NCBI GenBank assembly: GCA_036898135.1
Contig: CM072511.1
Coordinates: 163,763,564 to 163,827,563, forward strand
Length of the DNA stretch: 64,000 nucleotides
Source: Oncomelania hupensis
Lineage: Eukaryota > Mollusca > Gastropoda > Littorinimorpha > Pomatiopsidae
Direction: 5' to 3'
Shown: piece after piece, positions 21,598-31,845 of the stretch
How the letters are laid out: each line of letters begins with the position of its first letter
Position numbering within the stretch: the first letter of the stretch is position 1
Translations under genes and position numbers: made by a program
The notes under the pieces: model-generated
Databases searched by the model: none
What the model saw: the letters and a program-made list of their open reading frames with translations, nothing else
Told to the model about the DNA's origin: nothing

Positions 21598-21757
21598 ACG
21601 AACAGTAGCAATTAGTATGTCGAAACGGTGTCTATTTCTTCGTTCATGCACACAATATCCGTCAATAGTGCATTTACCAAAACAATAAAAGCAAAATGGC
21701 GAAGTTAAAAATCGTATAAAAGATCAAACCTTCTTGAAATTTGGTTTTCGTTGGCAT
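8592..21757 (-). CDS. MORF4L1: MORF4L1 / MRG15 chromodomain protein, complete, 12 coding exons
   Basis: Exons in transcript order: 21757-21730, 20519-20473, 18426-18359, 18160-18074, 17055-16877, 16607-16441, 11206-11105, 10890-10805, 10425-10326, 9280-9211, 9016-8932, 8676-8592. They sum to 1,104 nt (367 aa plus stop) with GT-AG borders and matching phases throughout. Residues ~8-75 form the chromo (Tudor-knot) domain, with [37 protein letters not shown]. Residues ~77-190 are a K/E/D-rich then A/P/S-rich linker ending in a basic [11 protein letters not shown] signal. Residues ~193-367 are the MRG domain, with [56 protein letters not shown], ending [13 protein letters not shown]15 reads H3K36 methylation and serves NuA4/TIP60 acetyltransferase, Sin3 deacetylase and PALB2-linked repair complexes. 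Vertebrate forms are of similar length. Start: first ATG, followed by the usual family N-terminus. Confidence 0.97.
8993..9110. repeat. 58-bp tandem duplication across a MORF4L1 splice acceptor
   Basis: 8993-9050 is repeated with essentially no differences at 9051-9108. Each copy holds, on the minus strand, the TTTCAG acceptor and the first bases of MORF4L1 exon 11 (true exon 9016-8932). An upstream duplicate acceptor therefore exists at 9074. Confidence 0.9.
9323..9890 (-). repeat. Rep-A copy 4, full length
   Basis: Antisense, complete from GGTCCAGCGGACTCTTCC to CCCCCGGCACCCCAACGGGG. A (CATTA)n tail at 9294-9312 marks the 3' end. Lies in a MORF4L1 intron (between exons 9 and 10), opposite to its own sense direction. 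Confidence 0.85.
10060..10310 (+). repeat. SINE-F (mosaic tRNA/GCGC-tail type)
   Basis: Shares the order ATACACCCAG...GCAC, AGGTCCCTTCCCC, GTGCTCAGTTGT, GAGTTAGATC, GAGCTGGAAAAGCATTATGT with 58700-58935 and, for its last third, with 33035-33125. Lies in a MORF4L1 intron. Confidence 0.6.
11871..14723 (+). pseudogene. Degraded copy of an unrecognised multi-exon protein family, nested antisense in a MORF4L1 intron
   Basis: Coding-like blocks on the plus strand. 12434-~12616 gives [19 protein letters not shown] (start 12445) with a Cys-rich C-x2-C knuckle. 12953-13039 gives another Cys cluster (DQCGCDD). From 13338 there is a long block: [39 protein letters not shown], then after a one-base shift in the G6 run at ~13682, [20 protein letters not shown]. 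After a second shift near 13890 come [20 protein letters not shown] and [20 protein letters not shown], up to a stop at 14479. Homology-like sequence resumes in another frame ([15 protein letters not shown]) to ~14723. I recall similar proteins as numerous in cnidarian and mollusc genomes, but know no assigned function. Conserved Asp/His/Glu positions (ALDQP, ALDxxNYAxW, DQAHEQNN) could suit an RNase H-like nuclease or transposase, which is inference. A possible 5' exon (ATG 11871, donor 11938) does not join in frame. Confidence 0.7.
14727..15146. mobile_element. Diverged TTAA-flanked MITE (piggyBac-like)
   Basis: Left end TTAACCCGTACCCTGCCATG; right end inverted TTAATCCTTTCAGTGCCTAT. Twelve of 19 terminal bases match, including the TTAA. 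The left end also resembles the terminus of the better preserved MITEs at 1485 and 46232. It directly follows the nested pseudogene. Confidence 0.45.
14770..16080. repeat. Repeat-derived stretch rich in TGACCTTGA motifs
   Basis: Exact TGACCTTGA occurs at 14778, 14807, 15598 and 15783, with CCTTGACC variants at 15518, 15729 and 15934. The right part (15960-16080) ends in a GGACAGACGGACA tail typical of a dispersed invertebrate repeat. Also includes a Rep-C fragment at 15465-15520. Whole stretch is MORF4L1 intron. Confidence 0.5.
17257..17819. mobile_element. Mariner-like MITE, TA target, ~563 bp
   Basis: Left end CAGGGGGTCCTCGAGTTAC and right end inverted CAGTAAGTCCTCAGTTTAC. Both are flanked by TA (17255-17256, 17820-17821). 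Subterminal GTCGTAAG and CGTAAC blocks mirror each other. No transposase frame. Sits between MORF4L1 exons 4 and 5. Confidence 0.7.
18236..18328. repeat. (GA)n microsatellite
   Basis: About 90 bp of GA with a few GGG interruptions, ending about 30 bp from a MORF4L1 exon donor (18358). Confidence 0.95.
18700..18945 (+). mobile_element. LINE-E 3' end, truncated
   Basis: ACCCCTTGGAATAACCTCAC, then AATTGTTAGGCACTGAGGC, then ATGAGGGCCAAAGGCGGTTAGCCT. The same landmarks in the same order end the longer LINE copy at 24000-24250. 5'-truncated, as is usual for target-primed insertions. Confidence 0.75.
18950..20200. other. MORF4L1 intron 2 sequence; nothing recognised
   Basis: No exon, RNA or repeat boundary with support. 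Frames are short and unrelated to known families. Confidence 0.45.
20208..20379. repeat. Rep-D copy 1 (172 bp)
   Basis: From ATGTAAGAAATACTAGGATG to CGTTAATAGTGCATT, repeated almost exactly at 20597-20703 plus 21598-21674, where a LINE splits it. Marks the empty target site of that LINE. Confidence 0.85.
20597..21674. repeat. Rep-D copy 2, split by a LINE insertion
   Basis: 20597-20703 and 21598-21674 together equal copy 1 at 20208-20379. The break is at GTAAACG|AACAG, and ACG occurs on both sides of the insert. Confidence 0.85.
20704..21597 (+). mobile_element. 5'-truncated CR1/L2-like LINE (LINE-G), copy 1
   Basis: Encodes the C-terminal end of a non-LTR reverse transcriptase: [60 protein letters not shown], and on to [17 protein letters not shown]. 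An early stop follows where copy 3 reads on to KVLKTHLF. A 3' UTR of ~400 bp ends in GCTATATAAAAATCCG and (ATT)n. Inserted in Rep-D within MORF4L1 intron 1, antisense to the gene. No ORF1, endonuclease or catalytic RT motif remains. Confidence 0.9.
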
Positions 21758-21885
21758 TTTTCTTCTCCTTACAATGAAAGTTACCGCTCACTTTGCTCAC
21801 TTCACGTGTACTACTACACTAAGACTAGTGACGTCACAGAATCTTCACTCTCGGAGGTAAAAACATTCCCTAGAGAAATAAAACT
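21758..21885. promoter_or_regulatory. Likely MORF4L1 promoter, possibly bidirectional
   Basis: Directly upstream of the MORF4L1 ATG (21757, minus). Contains an E-box CACGTG (21803-21808) and a perfect CRE palindrome TGACGTCA (21829-21836). Just right of it, on the plus strand, ATGTTCTTCCGGTGCAAG is followed by a strong donor GTAAGA (21904), so transcription to the right is also possible. CTTCCGG is ETS-like. No TATA box is obvious. Confidence 0.5.
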
Positions 21886-22339
21886 ATGTTCTTCCGGTGC
21901 AAGGTAAGACTTCAATAACGGTAAACAAAATACAGCGTTACTTACTTATGCCGTAAAGATTTTGGCCCTCTTTTGTGCTGATTGTGTGTGTCTTAGGGAT
22001 GGTGCATGTATTTGACACATAATTAGCTTATGTTCATAGTAATTATCAATTGTGATCTTGATCAGTTGAATGGGTATGAGGAGCCAGGAGGTTTGCATCA
22101 AATTATGAATGCCGAATGCTTGCATGAGGGTTTGAATGTGAACGAGTGATAGGATTGAAGAAAGTTGATGCTGAGAGAGGCTAAAGAAAAGTTTAAACTA
22201 CATGGAGAAAGGGGCAAAAAGACGAATATTCCACCAGATATGCATGACAAAATTAAAACGACGAGCATTTAGGATGTAAGAAACACCCTACCAAAACTAA
22301 GGCTCGCAATTAGGTAAAATGGCTATCTAGTAATGTTTC

Positions 22340-24250
22340 TGTCAGTATGTATCAGACAAAACCAAGCCTAAAGAGATTGTATCTAATCTATTAAAGTGCA
22401 GCAGCCCACTTGCATGGATTAGGAGTTTTCTGACTGACAGGACTCAGTACGTGACAATTAATGGTAATAGTTCTGGCAAAATAAGTATTACAAGTGGTGT
22501 CTAACAAGGGAGAGTGTTGGGCAGTGTTCCCTCCGCACACAAAAAATGAGAGTCCTTGGGACTCCCAGGTATAAAATTTTAAGAGTCCTTGTGCAAATTT
22601 TGAGAGTCCCCAAATCGGAAAAAGAAATGTAAAAACAAGTCCAAGCCTCATTTTTTTTCTTTTTTTTAACTCTGTTAAAGCGTCACATTAGTTATCATAA
22701 TCATATAAAACCAAAAAATTAAAACATGTATTAAATGTTTATTTAAGCCTGAGACGCTTGGTTGCTGCAAACTCCTTCAGAGCACCCTGCACAACAGCTT
22801 CTGGATCTGTACTTGATGTTGCTGTGGATGAACGGGTTTTGGGCCCAGTCAACCAAGTCAGAAGTGACATGATCGTGTATGATAGAATCAAAGAATGGAT
22901 TCACGAAGATTTCTTCTGTTCGGTGAATGGATTGCTTGGAGGAAGTTTACAATGCGCGCGCATGCGATTTTTAAGAACGACAACTCCCGACACAATCTTT
23001 AATCGTCTGCAATGGCAGTCTCAGTTGGATTCTGATTATGCCGTGAATTAGATCGCCACTCGTTGGTCGTATTTTTGACTTCAGCTTTTCGAAAAAAAAA
23101 TGTGTGCGTCCACAGGACGCACATATGCAAATTTTTCTGCGTCATTTTTCATATTTTGTGCGTAATTGACGCACTACTGTGCGTAATCGGGAACACTGGT
23201 TGGGGCTGACTTTGTTTATATATTTTATAAATGACAAGCCAGAGAAGGTAGAGTGTGACATACAGATTTTTGCTGACGACACAAAAGCATATGCAGAGGT
23301 TGATGAAAATGAGGAGTCTAAGGAGAGAATGCATTTCTGCATGGAAATGGATGGATGGAAACATGGCTACTTAATAGTGAAAAATGGCTACTTAATAATG
23401 AAAAATTAAGGTGTTGCAACTTGCATCTGGGCAAAAATAGTCCTCATCGTGAGTACTTTATGAGTGATGGTGAACAAAGGTGTCAGATTGAGACGACTAG
23501 TGCTGAAAGAGATCTTGGAGTGATTGTAGCTACAGACCTCAGCTTTGAGAATCACATTGAGAGTACTGATAAGCAAGCAACAAAATTTCAGCCCTGCTTA
23601 TAAGAATCATAAGTAATAAATCCAAAGTTAAGACATCATGGTCCACCTCTTTAAGGCTCTTATGTGTCCCATCTTGGAGTACACTAACCCCGTCTGGTGT
23701 CCATACTTAAGGAAGCATGTTGACTTGATCGAGGGTGTCCAGCGCAGATTCTCGAGGAAGCTATGTGGAATGTCAGGACTTTCCTACAAGGAGAGATTGA
23801 TGTCACTGAGGTTGCCCAGTTTACAATATAGGAGAGGGTGGGAGGATTTAATTGAAATTTTTATAATTGTGCACAATTTGTATAATCCTTTTAACACTTT
23901 TTCTCTTAAAATTAACGTTTAAAGATGTTGGTATAACACGAGGTCACAAATTTAAACTTACTAAAACTTTTAATAATACTTACTCTCAAATTTAAGCAGT
24001 ATTTTAGTAATAAGGTCGTAACCCCTTGGATAACCTGACTACCAAGGCTGTGATGCTAAATCACTTAAATATCTTCAAGAACTGTATAGACAGGTTATTT
24101 AAGGATAGCACCTACTCCACCGATTTGGAATCTAAAAGGTTCTAAATTGTTAGGCACAGAGGCCAGGGATCTTGGTCTTGGAACTCTCATCAAGATTCAA
24201 TATGAGGGCCAAAAGCTGTTAGCCTGTATCATGCTATGCTATGCTATGCT
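22340..24250 (+). mobile_element. LINE-E, degraded, interrupted by an hAT-like element
   Basis: 22400-22521 encodes degraded RT (RTQYVTINGNSSGKISITSG). After the insert at 22522-23198 the frame resumes at ~23203 with FIYFINDKPEKVECDIQIFA and the catalytic FADD box. 23355-23603 gives NLHLGKNSPHREYFMSDGEQ and RDLGVIVATDLSFENHI. 23638-23922 gives HLFKALMCPILEYTNPVWCP and LCGMSGLSYKERLMSLRLPS. Frameshifts separate the blocks, so it is dead. The 3' end matches 18700-18945 and terminates in (ATGCT)n at ~24234-24253. Confidence 0.85.
22522..23198. mobile_element. hAT-like non-autonomous element, 677 bp
   Basis: Exact 10-bp TIR CAGTGTTCCC/GGGAACACTG, the style of hAT ends. Flanks GTGTTGGG (left) and GTTGGGGC (right) look like a slightly altered target duplication. 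Removal restores a continuous VLGLTLFI reading frame in the host LINE. It inserted into LINE-E RT. Interior frames show nothing known. Confidence 0.75.
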
Positions 24251-24266
24251 ATGAATGCAGAAGTAG

Positions 24267-24751
24267 CAGACATGAGATTCTTCCGACTTTTGGCGGAAAT
24301 CCGATTTTTCAGAGGTCGCCAGGGTCATTTTTAAGATCGATCCAAATCTGGTGAGAAAATTGGGGGGGGGGGGGGTTAAGAGTTAAAAGATTTAGGGCTG
24401 ACATCGCTGAGTCTCAAACTCAAAGGAAGACAAAACCATTAACACAAGCGGGCATTCACTCCACTGAATCACGGCGTCAACGATGACAAAACTGCATGAA
24501 AGTGATTACTGAGACGGGCATAGTTTTAGTTTGAATGTAACCCTGACCGGGAAAGAGAAAACTTTTGTGAGGCCCTATAAGGGTCGATTGAGAAAGATGC
24601 TTCAAAGCTTCAAACGATGATTATAATTGTATCCCTTACAGTGCCTCACTAATATGGAAAATTCCACCGTTTGTCGCGTCGAAGATTGCCGATAGTTTCC
24701 GAGACTCGCTAACATTTCAGACTTTTTCAACTTTTCGGAATCTCATGTCTG
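24267..24751. mobile_element. TIR element, 485 bp, with 6-bp target duplication AAGTAG
   Basis: Ends CAGACATGAGATTC and inverted CAGACATGAGATTC (24738-24751). AAGTAG flanks both sides (24261-24266 and 24752-24757). It sits right after the LINE-E microsatellite tail and before a Rep-A 3' remnant (24760-24800). A G13 run lies inside. CAG/CTG ends suggest an hAT-related MITE, but 6 bp is short for hAT. Confidence 0.7.
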
Positions 24752-24759
24752 AAGTAGTC

Positions 24760-24815
24760 CTGAGCCGGTTCTTTGCGGTCCGCTGGACCCTATAAATAAT
24801 GACCAACTAAACTAA
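24760..24815 (+). repeat. Rep-A 3' end remnant
   Basis: CTGAGCCGGTTCTTTGCGGT and CCGCTGGACCCTATAAATAA match the 3' terminus of the Rep-A subfamily seen at 36730-36778. Confidence 0.6.
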
Positions 24816-25034
24816 ATCTAAGTGGCTATTGCATATAAATATCGTTATCAATAATAGAGATGTGCGTCTGAAGGAGTGAAGCCGTTCTCAGTCATCAAGC
24901 AAAGTAAGTTGAAACAAGTACTAAATTTCAAAGTTGTATAATAATTTCAGAATTTGGGCTGTAGTTCATCCTGTGTGAGGCTTACAGATTGGTATAGATT
25001 TACAGTTAGAGGATGAATCAACAGCCTTGCCTTT

Positions 25035-25680
25035 TTAATAATAATAATAAATAATAATAATAATAATAACGTACATTTATATAGCGCAGTTTCCTGAAAA
25101 ATGCCCAGGCTCACTGTGCTTCACAATTAAAAACTTAATTTAAGAATATGTAAAAAACACATTTTATGTAAAAACTTCACACTTAAAAAGGAAGTCATAA
25201 ACAATAATACAAGAGCAGTGACAAAGCTATGCATAGCACAACAAAACAATCAGGACATATCTGCGGCACACACTAAAATCGTTGACAATGACAATATATG
25301 TATACAAAACAATAAGTTAAGAATCAGGCATGGATAGTGCATATCGAACCTCAGTCAAGACAGTCATAATCTCAGAGAGCAGCACAGGATCAGAAAATAA
25401 AATATGATCAGTCAGAGTAGCATTGTCTGAACAGGTGTGTTTTAAGTGCTCGCTTGAAGGCTTGAGTGGTAGGAATAAGTCGAATATATGCTGGTAAAGT
25501 GTTCCATTGTTTCGGGGCAGAATAAGCAAAAGCTCTCGCTCCGTAGGATTTCGTGCGGATTCTAGGGATGCACAGGGTGCGCGAGTCAGCAGAGGAGTGC
25601 AACTGGCGGGAAGGAGTATAGACCGAGAGTAGTTGAGATAAATATGAAGGACAGGAATCAGAAAAGAAATTTTTCAACTA
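25035..25680 (-). mobile_element. 5'-truncated LINE-G-like element, copy 2
   Basis: On the minus strand from 25677 it encodes CPSYLSQLLSVYTPSRQLHS, then RAFAYSAPKQWNTLPAYIRL and FKRALKTHLFRQCYSD, the C-terminus of a CR1/L2-type RT. The 3' end has GCGCTATATAAATGTACG and an (ATT)n tail (25037-25070). Confidence 0.85.
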
Positions 25681-25847
25681 CAATTACTCATTGGTAGTGC
25701 CAGTATGAGTACTGGTAATAATAGCAAAACACTCAATGGAGAAAACCCAAACATCTTTCCATTTGTTTTCTCTGTACTGTTATGAAGTTGTGAGAGAAGG
25801 ACATAGGATGCTCATTTGTTAATTGTGTATGTGTGACAGGCCTGAGC

Positions 25848-28800
25848 ATGGAGCACAAGGTAAAGCAAAGTTCCAAGGAATGGCAGGAGCTGCGTCACAG
25901 TGTGCCGTTGACAGCCTCTCAGTTTGCAGACGCTGTGGGTGTGGGCGTTGGGAAACCATTCCACTTTTTCCAGTCGTTGGTGGAGAAGGCCAAGTCGGCT
26001 GACGGAGGTGATGACACTGACGGTGTAGACAAGGAGAACACCCAGCATGGACAGAAGATGGAGACCGTCGTCAGAGAGGCATATGAGCTGCTCACAGGTA
26101 AGGTGGAAAAGTGGTGTGAGTGTATTACTAAAATCATTTGAATGAGTCGTGTTAAATAAAACAAATGTATTGTCTGGTCAGTGATGAAGTACATATTTAG
26201 AATGACTTCCTTCTGTCATGGGTTGCCGCCCAGTCTCCAGTAGACTCATTACCATCCGTCTGAGAGCAGCCCCTTTCAACATCACCATCATCCAGGCCTA
26301 TGCCCCAACATCAGACAATGATGACAGCGAAGTGGAGGATTTTTCTGAAAATCTACAGGCGGTCCTTGACCAAGTGCCGAAGAAGGACATAGTCATAGTG
26401 CAAGGCGACTGGAATGCCAAGGTTGGCCAAGATGCGCACCACAACTGGGGAGACACATGTGGACCCCACTGCAACAACGAGACCAATGACAGGGGCCTGA
26501 GACTCTTGGAGTTTGCCAGATACAACAATCTGGTACTGGCAAACACGCTTGGTCTCCACAAAAACTCCAGACGATGGACATGGCACCGTCCTGGTGGGGA
26601 GCATCACAACCAGATAGACTACATCATGGTCAAGAAACGCTTCAGATCAAGCATCAACATTGGCAGGACACGCACTTTTCCAGGAGCAGACATCGGAAGT
26701 GACCACGATCTTGTGATGATGTCTTTTCGGATCCACTTGAAGAGAGTAAATACAGCAAAGTGCACTAGACTGAAGTTCGACCTGGACAAACTGCAAGACC
26801 CTGAGGTGGCAGAACTATTTCAGACCACAATTGGAGGGAAATTTGCATCACTTCTCATTTTGCTATTTTTTTCTGGCTGTAACTGGTCTTTGAGCTTCAC
26901 CTGAGGGAGAGGTGTAGATTTTTTACATAAAATAAATTATTATTATTACTTTCTGTCACGATATGTTTTGTTTGGCTGTAAATTTTGTGTGTGTATGCAG
27001 CCTGTATGTGATTTGCTGATCAAAACTGCGTGTTGTTACCCGTGTGCCAATCAAACACCCTTGTCCTATTTAGTCTAACACTAACACACATTTATAAAAT
27101 TTAACTAAAGGTTTAATTCAAATCAAACACAAGAAAATTAAGCAATTCCTTCATTACTGTCTTTACTTCAAAAAACTATTCCAAAATATCAAACACAATA
27201 AAAATCCAAACAAGATTTTCCAACAATATCAACCATCTTTCTTTATAAACCATCAATAATAAAATATTATTTGTACTTCACAAAATTTAGACATACTTCA
27301 CGCTACAACCTTTTCAATCAATTTCAACACATTTCGGACCAAGAATGAATATAGAAATTCTCTAAATTCAAATTTTTTTCTTTTACATTGGTGTGGCCAA
27401 TTATCTAAAGATAATTGCACATACAGATGAAGCTCCAACTTGCTCCCAAATCTGCAGAGTATCCTGTGATTGTCCCATCTTGACAATACAACAGTTCTGA
27501 CTCCCGAATGCCTTGAAAAATCTGTTGCAAGGTTACGTGGATTTATACGTAAAATTATAGACTTTCTTCATAGCTAACCCCTCGACATATATATCTTGAC
27601 CAACAATGACACCTGGAGAGGCCCACGCTTAGAAAAGCGGAAGTTTTAGAAATACCAAATCAACTTCACCCATACCAAAATCCAATACCAAAACACGTCA
27701 ATCATTTAGCCATGTGCGGTCAGTGTATCAAAGCCATAAATTTGATTCATGTGCCACTTTCTTTCACAAATGAAAATAGACTAATGTTGTAATTAGTCAG
27801 TGACGTTTTGACAGGTTTGCAAGTGCAGGAGACGGGGTTTTGGGTACCCAACGAAGGCAAACCCATGCATGGACTGATTGGCGCGTCACCGGACGGTATT
27901 GTGGTAAAAAGCACCGACGTGGCGACGGTGTTGGGTCTGGTGGAGTTTAAGGCTCCGGTTCACAAGCTTTACGACAAGATGACTGCCACGCAGAGCCACG
28001 GCATACCTAGACGCTACATTGTGCAGGTAAATTGTGGTTCATAATAATTATTATACTGGATGCTAAATGCTCCTTAATAATAATAATAAAACTGGATGCT
28101 ATGTGCTCCTTGATAATAATAATAATAATAATGGATGCTATGTGCTTCTTGATAATAATAATAATAATAATAATAATGAATGCTATGTGCTCCTTGATAA
28201 TATTAATAATAATAATGGATGCTATGTGCTTCTTGATAATAATAATAATAATAATAATGGATGTTATGTGCTTCTTGATAATAATAATAATAATAATAAT
28301 AATAATAGTGGATGTTATGAGCTCCTTGATAATAATAATGGATGCTATATATACCCTTTATTCCTAAGCGAGACTCAAATCACTGCAGTCTGTATCCTAC
28401 ATACATGCTCACATGTTACAGACAGTCCTACATGTAACATGCCATACATACATGTTACAGACAGTTCTACATGTTACATGACATATACATTCATCATTCC
28501 AACATGTGATGTAAAGGCAAGTTGCTGTCAGGAGACACAAATCCCATCCCTTCTAACTACAATCATTTAGTTCAGACCCTTCAAGATTGTGTTACTGAGG
28601 TAAAATCTTGGATGTCAAACAACCGTCTCAAGCTAAATGATAACAAAACTGAGGCCCTCCGTGTTTCTCCATCATCTGCATACCCCTCTTCTCTTCCCTC
28701 AACTATCACTGTTGAAACTACTTCTATTTCTTTTTCTGACACTGTTCGCGATCTTGGGTTTTTTCTCGATCAGGATCTCTCCATGCAGCAACACATTGCA

Positions 28801-31759
28801 AAAACTTGTCAGATTGCATACATTGAACTTAGACGCATAAGCTCCATTCGACAGTATCTCACACAAGAAGCAACAAAAACACTAGTTAGCGCATGCATTC
28901 TGTCTAGATTGGATTATTGTAATTCACTCCTTGTAGGTTGCACACAGAAAGTCCTTAGACCTCTTCAGCAAGTCCAAAACTCTGCAGCTAAACTCATCTT
29001 CAAAGCACGGAAATCACAGCATTGCACGCCTCTCTTTCAAGAGCTACACTGGCTCCCAATTGAACAACGAATTAAATATAAAACCTCATGTCTCTGCTAC
29101 CACATCATCTCTGGAACTGCTCCTAGCTATCTTTCTGAACTTTTGACTGTCTATGTTCCTTCTCGGTCTCTCCGCTCCTCTGCAGATGAAAGGATGTTCC
29201 GTGTACCAGAATACCACAGGGTGAGACACGGTGGTAGAGCTTTCAGTTTCTTCTCCGTTCAGACCTGGAACTCGCTACCTCGGTCCGTCCGTCACAGTCC
29301 TTCACTAGCGTCTTTTAAAACGAACTTGAAGACGCATTTTTTTAGAGAGGCCTTTTCTTAGGCGCCATGAGTGAGTGTTGTTTGTTATTTTTGGTGTTGA
29401 GATGTATATGTGGTTGCGTGTTATTGACCAATGTACGCATGTTGTGTTTACATTTGTTTGTGTAAAGCGCTTTGTGATTTTGGAAAGCGCTGTATAAATT
29501 GCCTGTTATTATTATTATTATTATTAAGACACTGGCACCTAACAGTAATACACTCACAGTAATTTTAGTGAATGACATTTAAATGCTACGGATGATGATG
29601 ATGATGATGATGAGGATGATGATGATGATGAGGGGTGGACCACGGTGATGATTGTTGTACCAGATGCAGGGACAGATGGCGGTGTGTGGAGCTCCCTGGT
29701 GTGACTTCATGGCAGTTTGCACCAAGACACGGGACATCATGCTCAAACGCGTGTTTTTCCAGCCCCGCTACTGGGAACACATCAGCAGTCGCCTCAAGCA
29801 GTTCTGCTTTGCTCTGCAGGTAAGGAAACCAACACTGAGTTATATAATATTTCACGATAAAGTGTTTTAAAAAAACAACAGACGCGCAAACACCAAGACC
29901 TAACATTATTTTGGACAATGCTTTAGTCTTGTTGAGCTGTGATGGACTTAGACTAAGAGGACAATGCTTTAGTCTTGTTGAGCTGTGATGGACCTAGACT
30001 AAGAGGACAAGGCTTTAGTCTTGTTGAGCTGTGATGGACCTAGACTAAGATGACAATGCTTTAGTCTTGTTGAGCTGTGATGGACCTAGACTAAGAGGAC
30101 AAGGCTTTAGTCTTGTTGAGCTGTGATGGACCTAGACCAAGAGGACAAGGCTTTAGTCTTGTTGAGCTGTGATGGACCTAGACTAAGAGGACAAGGCTTT
30201 AGTCTTGTTGAGCTGTGATGGACCTCGACTAAGAGGACAAGGCTTTAGTCTTGTTGAGCTGTGATGGACCTAGAATAAGAGGACAATGCTTTAGTCTTGT
30301 TGAGCTGTGATGGACCTAGACTAAGAGGACAAGGCTTTAGTCTTGTTGAGCTGTGATGGACCTAGACTAAGATGACAATGCTTTAGTGTTGTTGAGCTGT
30401 GATGGACCTAGACTAAGAGGACAATGCTTTAGTGTTGTTGAGCTGTGATGGACCTAGACTAAGATGACAATGCTTTAGTGTTGTTGAGCTGTGATGGACC
30501 TAGACTAAGATGACAATGCTTTAGTGTTGTTGAGCTGTGATGGACCTAGACTAAGATGACAATGCTTTAGTGTTGTTGAGCTGTGATGGACCTAGACTAA
30601 GAGGACAATGCTTTAGTGTTGTTGAGCTGTGATGGACCTAGACTAAGATGACAATGCTTTAGTCTTGTTGAGCTGTGATGGACCTAGACTAAGATGACAA
30701 TGCTTTAGTCTTGTTGAGCTGTGATGGACCTGGACCAAGATGACAATGCTTTAGTGTTGTTGAGCTGTGATGGACCTAGACTAAGAGGACAATGCTTTAG
30801 TCTTGTTGAGCTGTGATGGACCTAGACTAAGAGGACAATGCTTTAGTCTTGTTGAGCTGTGATGGACCTAGACTAAGAGGACAATGCTTTAGTCTTGTTG
30901 AGCTGTGATGGACCTAGACTAAGAGGACAAGGCTTTAGTGTTGTTGAGCTGTGATGGACCTAGACTAAGATGACAAGGCTTTAGTGTTGTTGAGCTGTGA
31001 TGGACCTGGACCAAGATGACAATGCTTTAGTGTTGTTGAGCTGTGATGGACCTCGACTAAGAGGACAAGGCTTTAGTCTTGTTGAGCTGTGATGGACCTA
31101 GACTAAGAGGACAATGCTTTAGTCTTGTTGAGCTGTGATGGACCTAGACTAAGAGGACAATGCTTTAGTCTTGTTGAGCTGTGATGGACCTAGACTAAGA
31201 GGACAATGCTTTAGTCTTGTTGAGCTGTGATGGACCTAGACTAAGAGGACAAGGCTTTAGTGTTGTTGAGCTGTGATGGACCTAGACTAAGAGGACAATG
31301 CTTTAGTCTTGTTGAGCTGTGATGGACCTAGACTAAGATGACAATGCTTTAGTCTTGTTGAGCTGTGATGGACCTAGACTAAGAGGACAATGCTTTAGTC
31401 TTGTTGAGCTGTGATGGACCTAGACTAAGATGACAAGGCTTTAGTCTTGTTGAGCTGTGATGGACCTAGACTAAGATGACAAGGCTTTAGTCTTGTTGAG
31501 CTGTGATGGACCTGGACCAAGAGGACAATGCTTTAGTCTTGTTCAGCTTCTAGGCATTATATTTTTCTGAATATTATTTACTTTCGACTCGGGCATCGAC
31601 TCGGGGGTTTTCTCCGGGTATTCCAGTTTGCTCTCCCAGCCAAATTTCAAACTATAACTAATATTAGGTAGGGTGGGTTTGAGCGCACCACAGGCTGCGA
31701 CTACACCTTTCCCAGGGGAGGCGGCCCAGAATTTCCCGATAAAAATGGACAATAAAGTG

Positions 31760-31845
<86 letters not shown>

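Noticed and set aside
26218..26904. Host gene resembling craniofacial development protein 2
   Set aside because: Motifs and 3' tail are those of an RTE retrotransposon endonuclease.
29913..31545. CRISPR-like array
   Set aside because: The repeats are contiguous without unique spacers, in a eukaryotic intron; it is a minisatellite.
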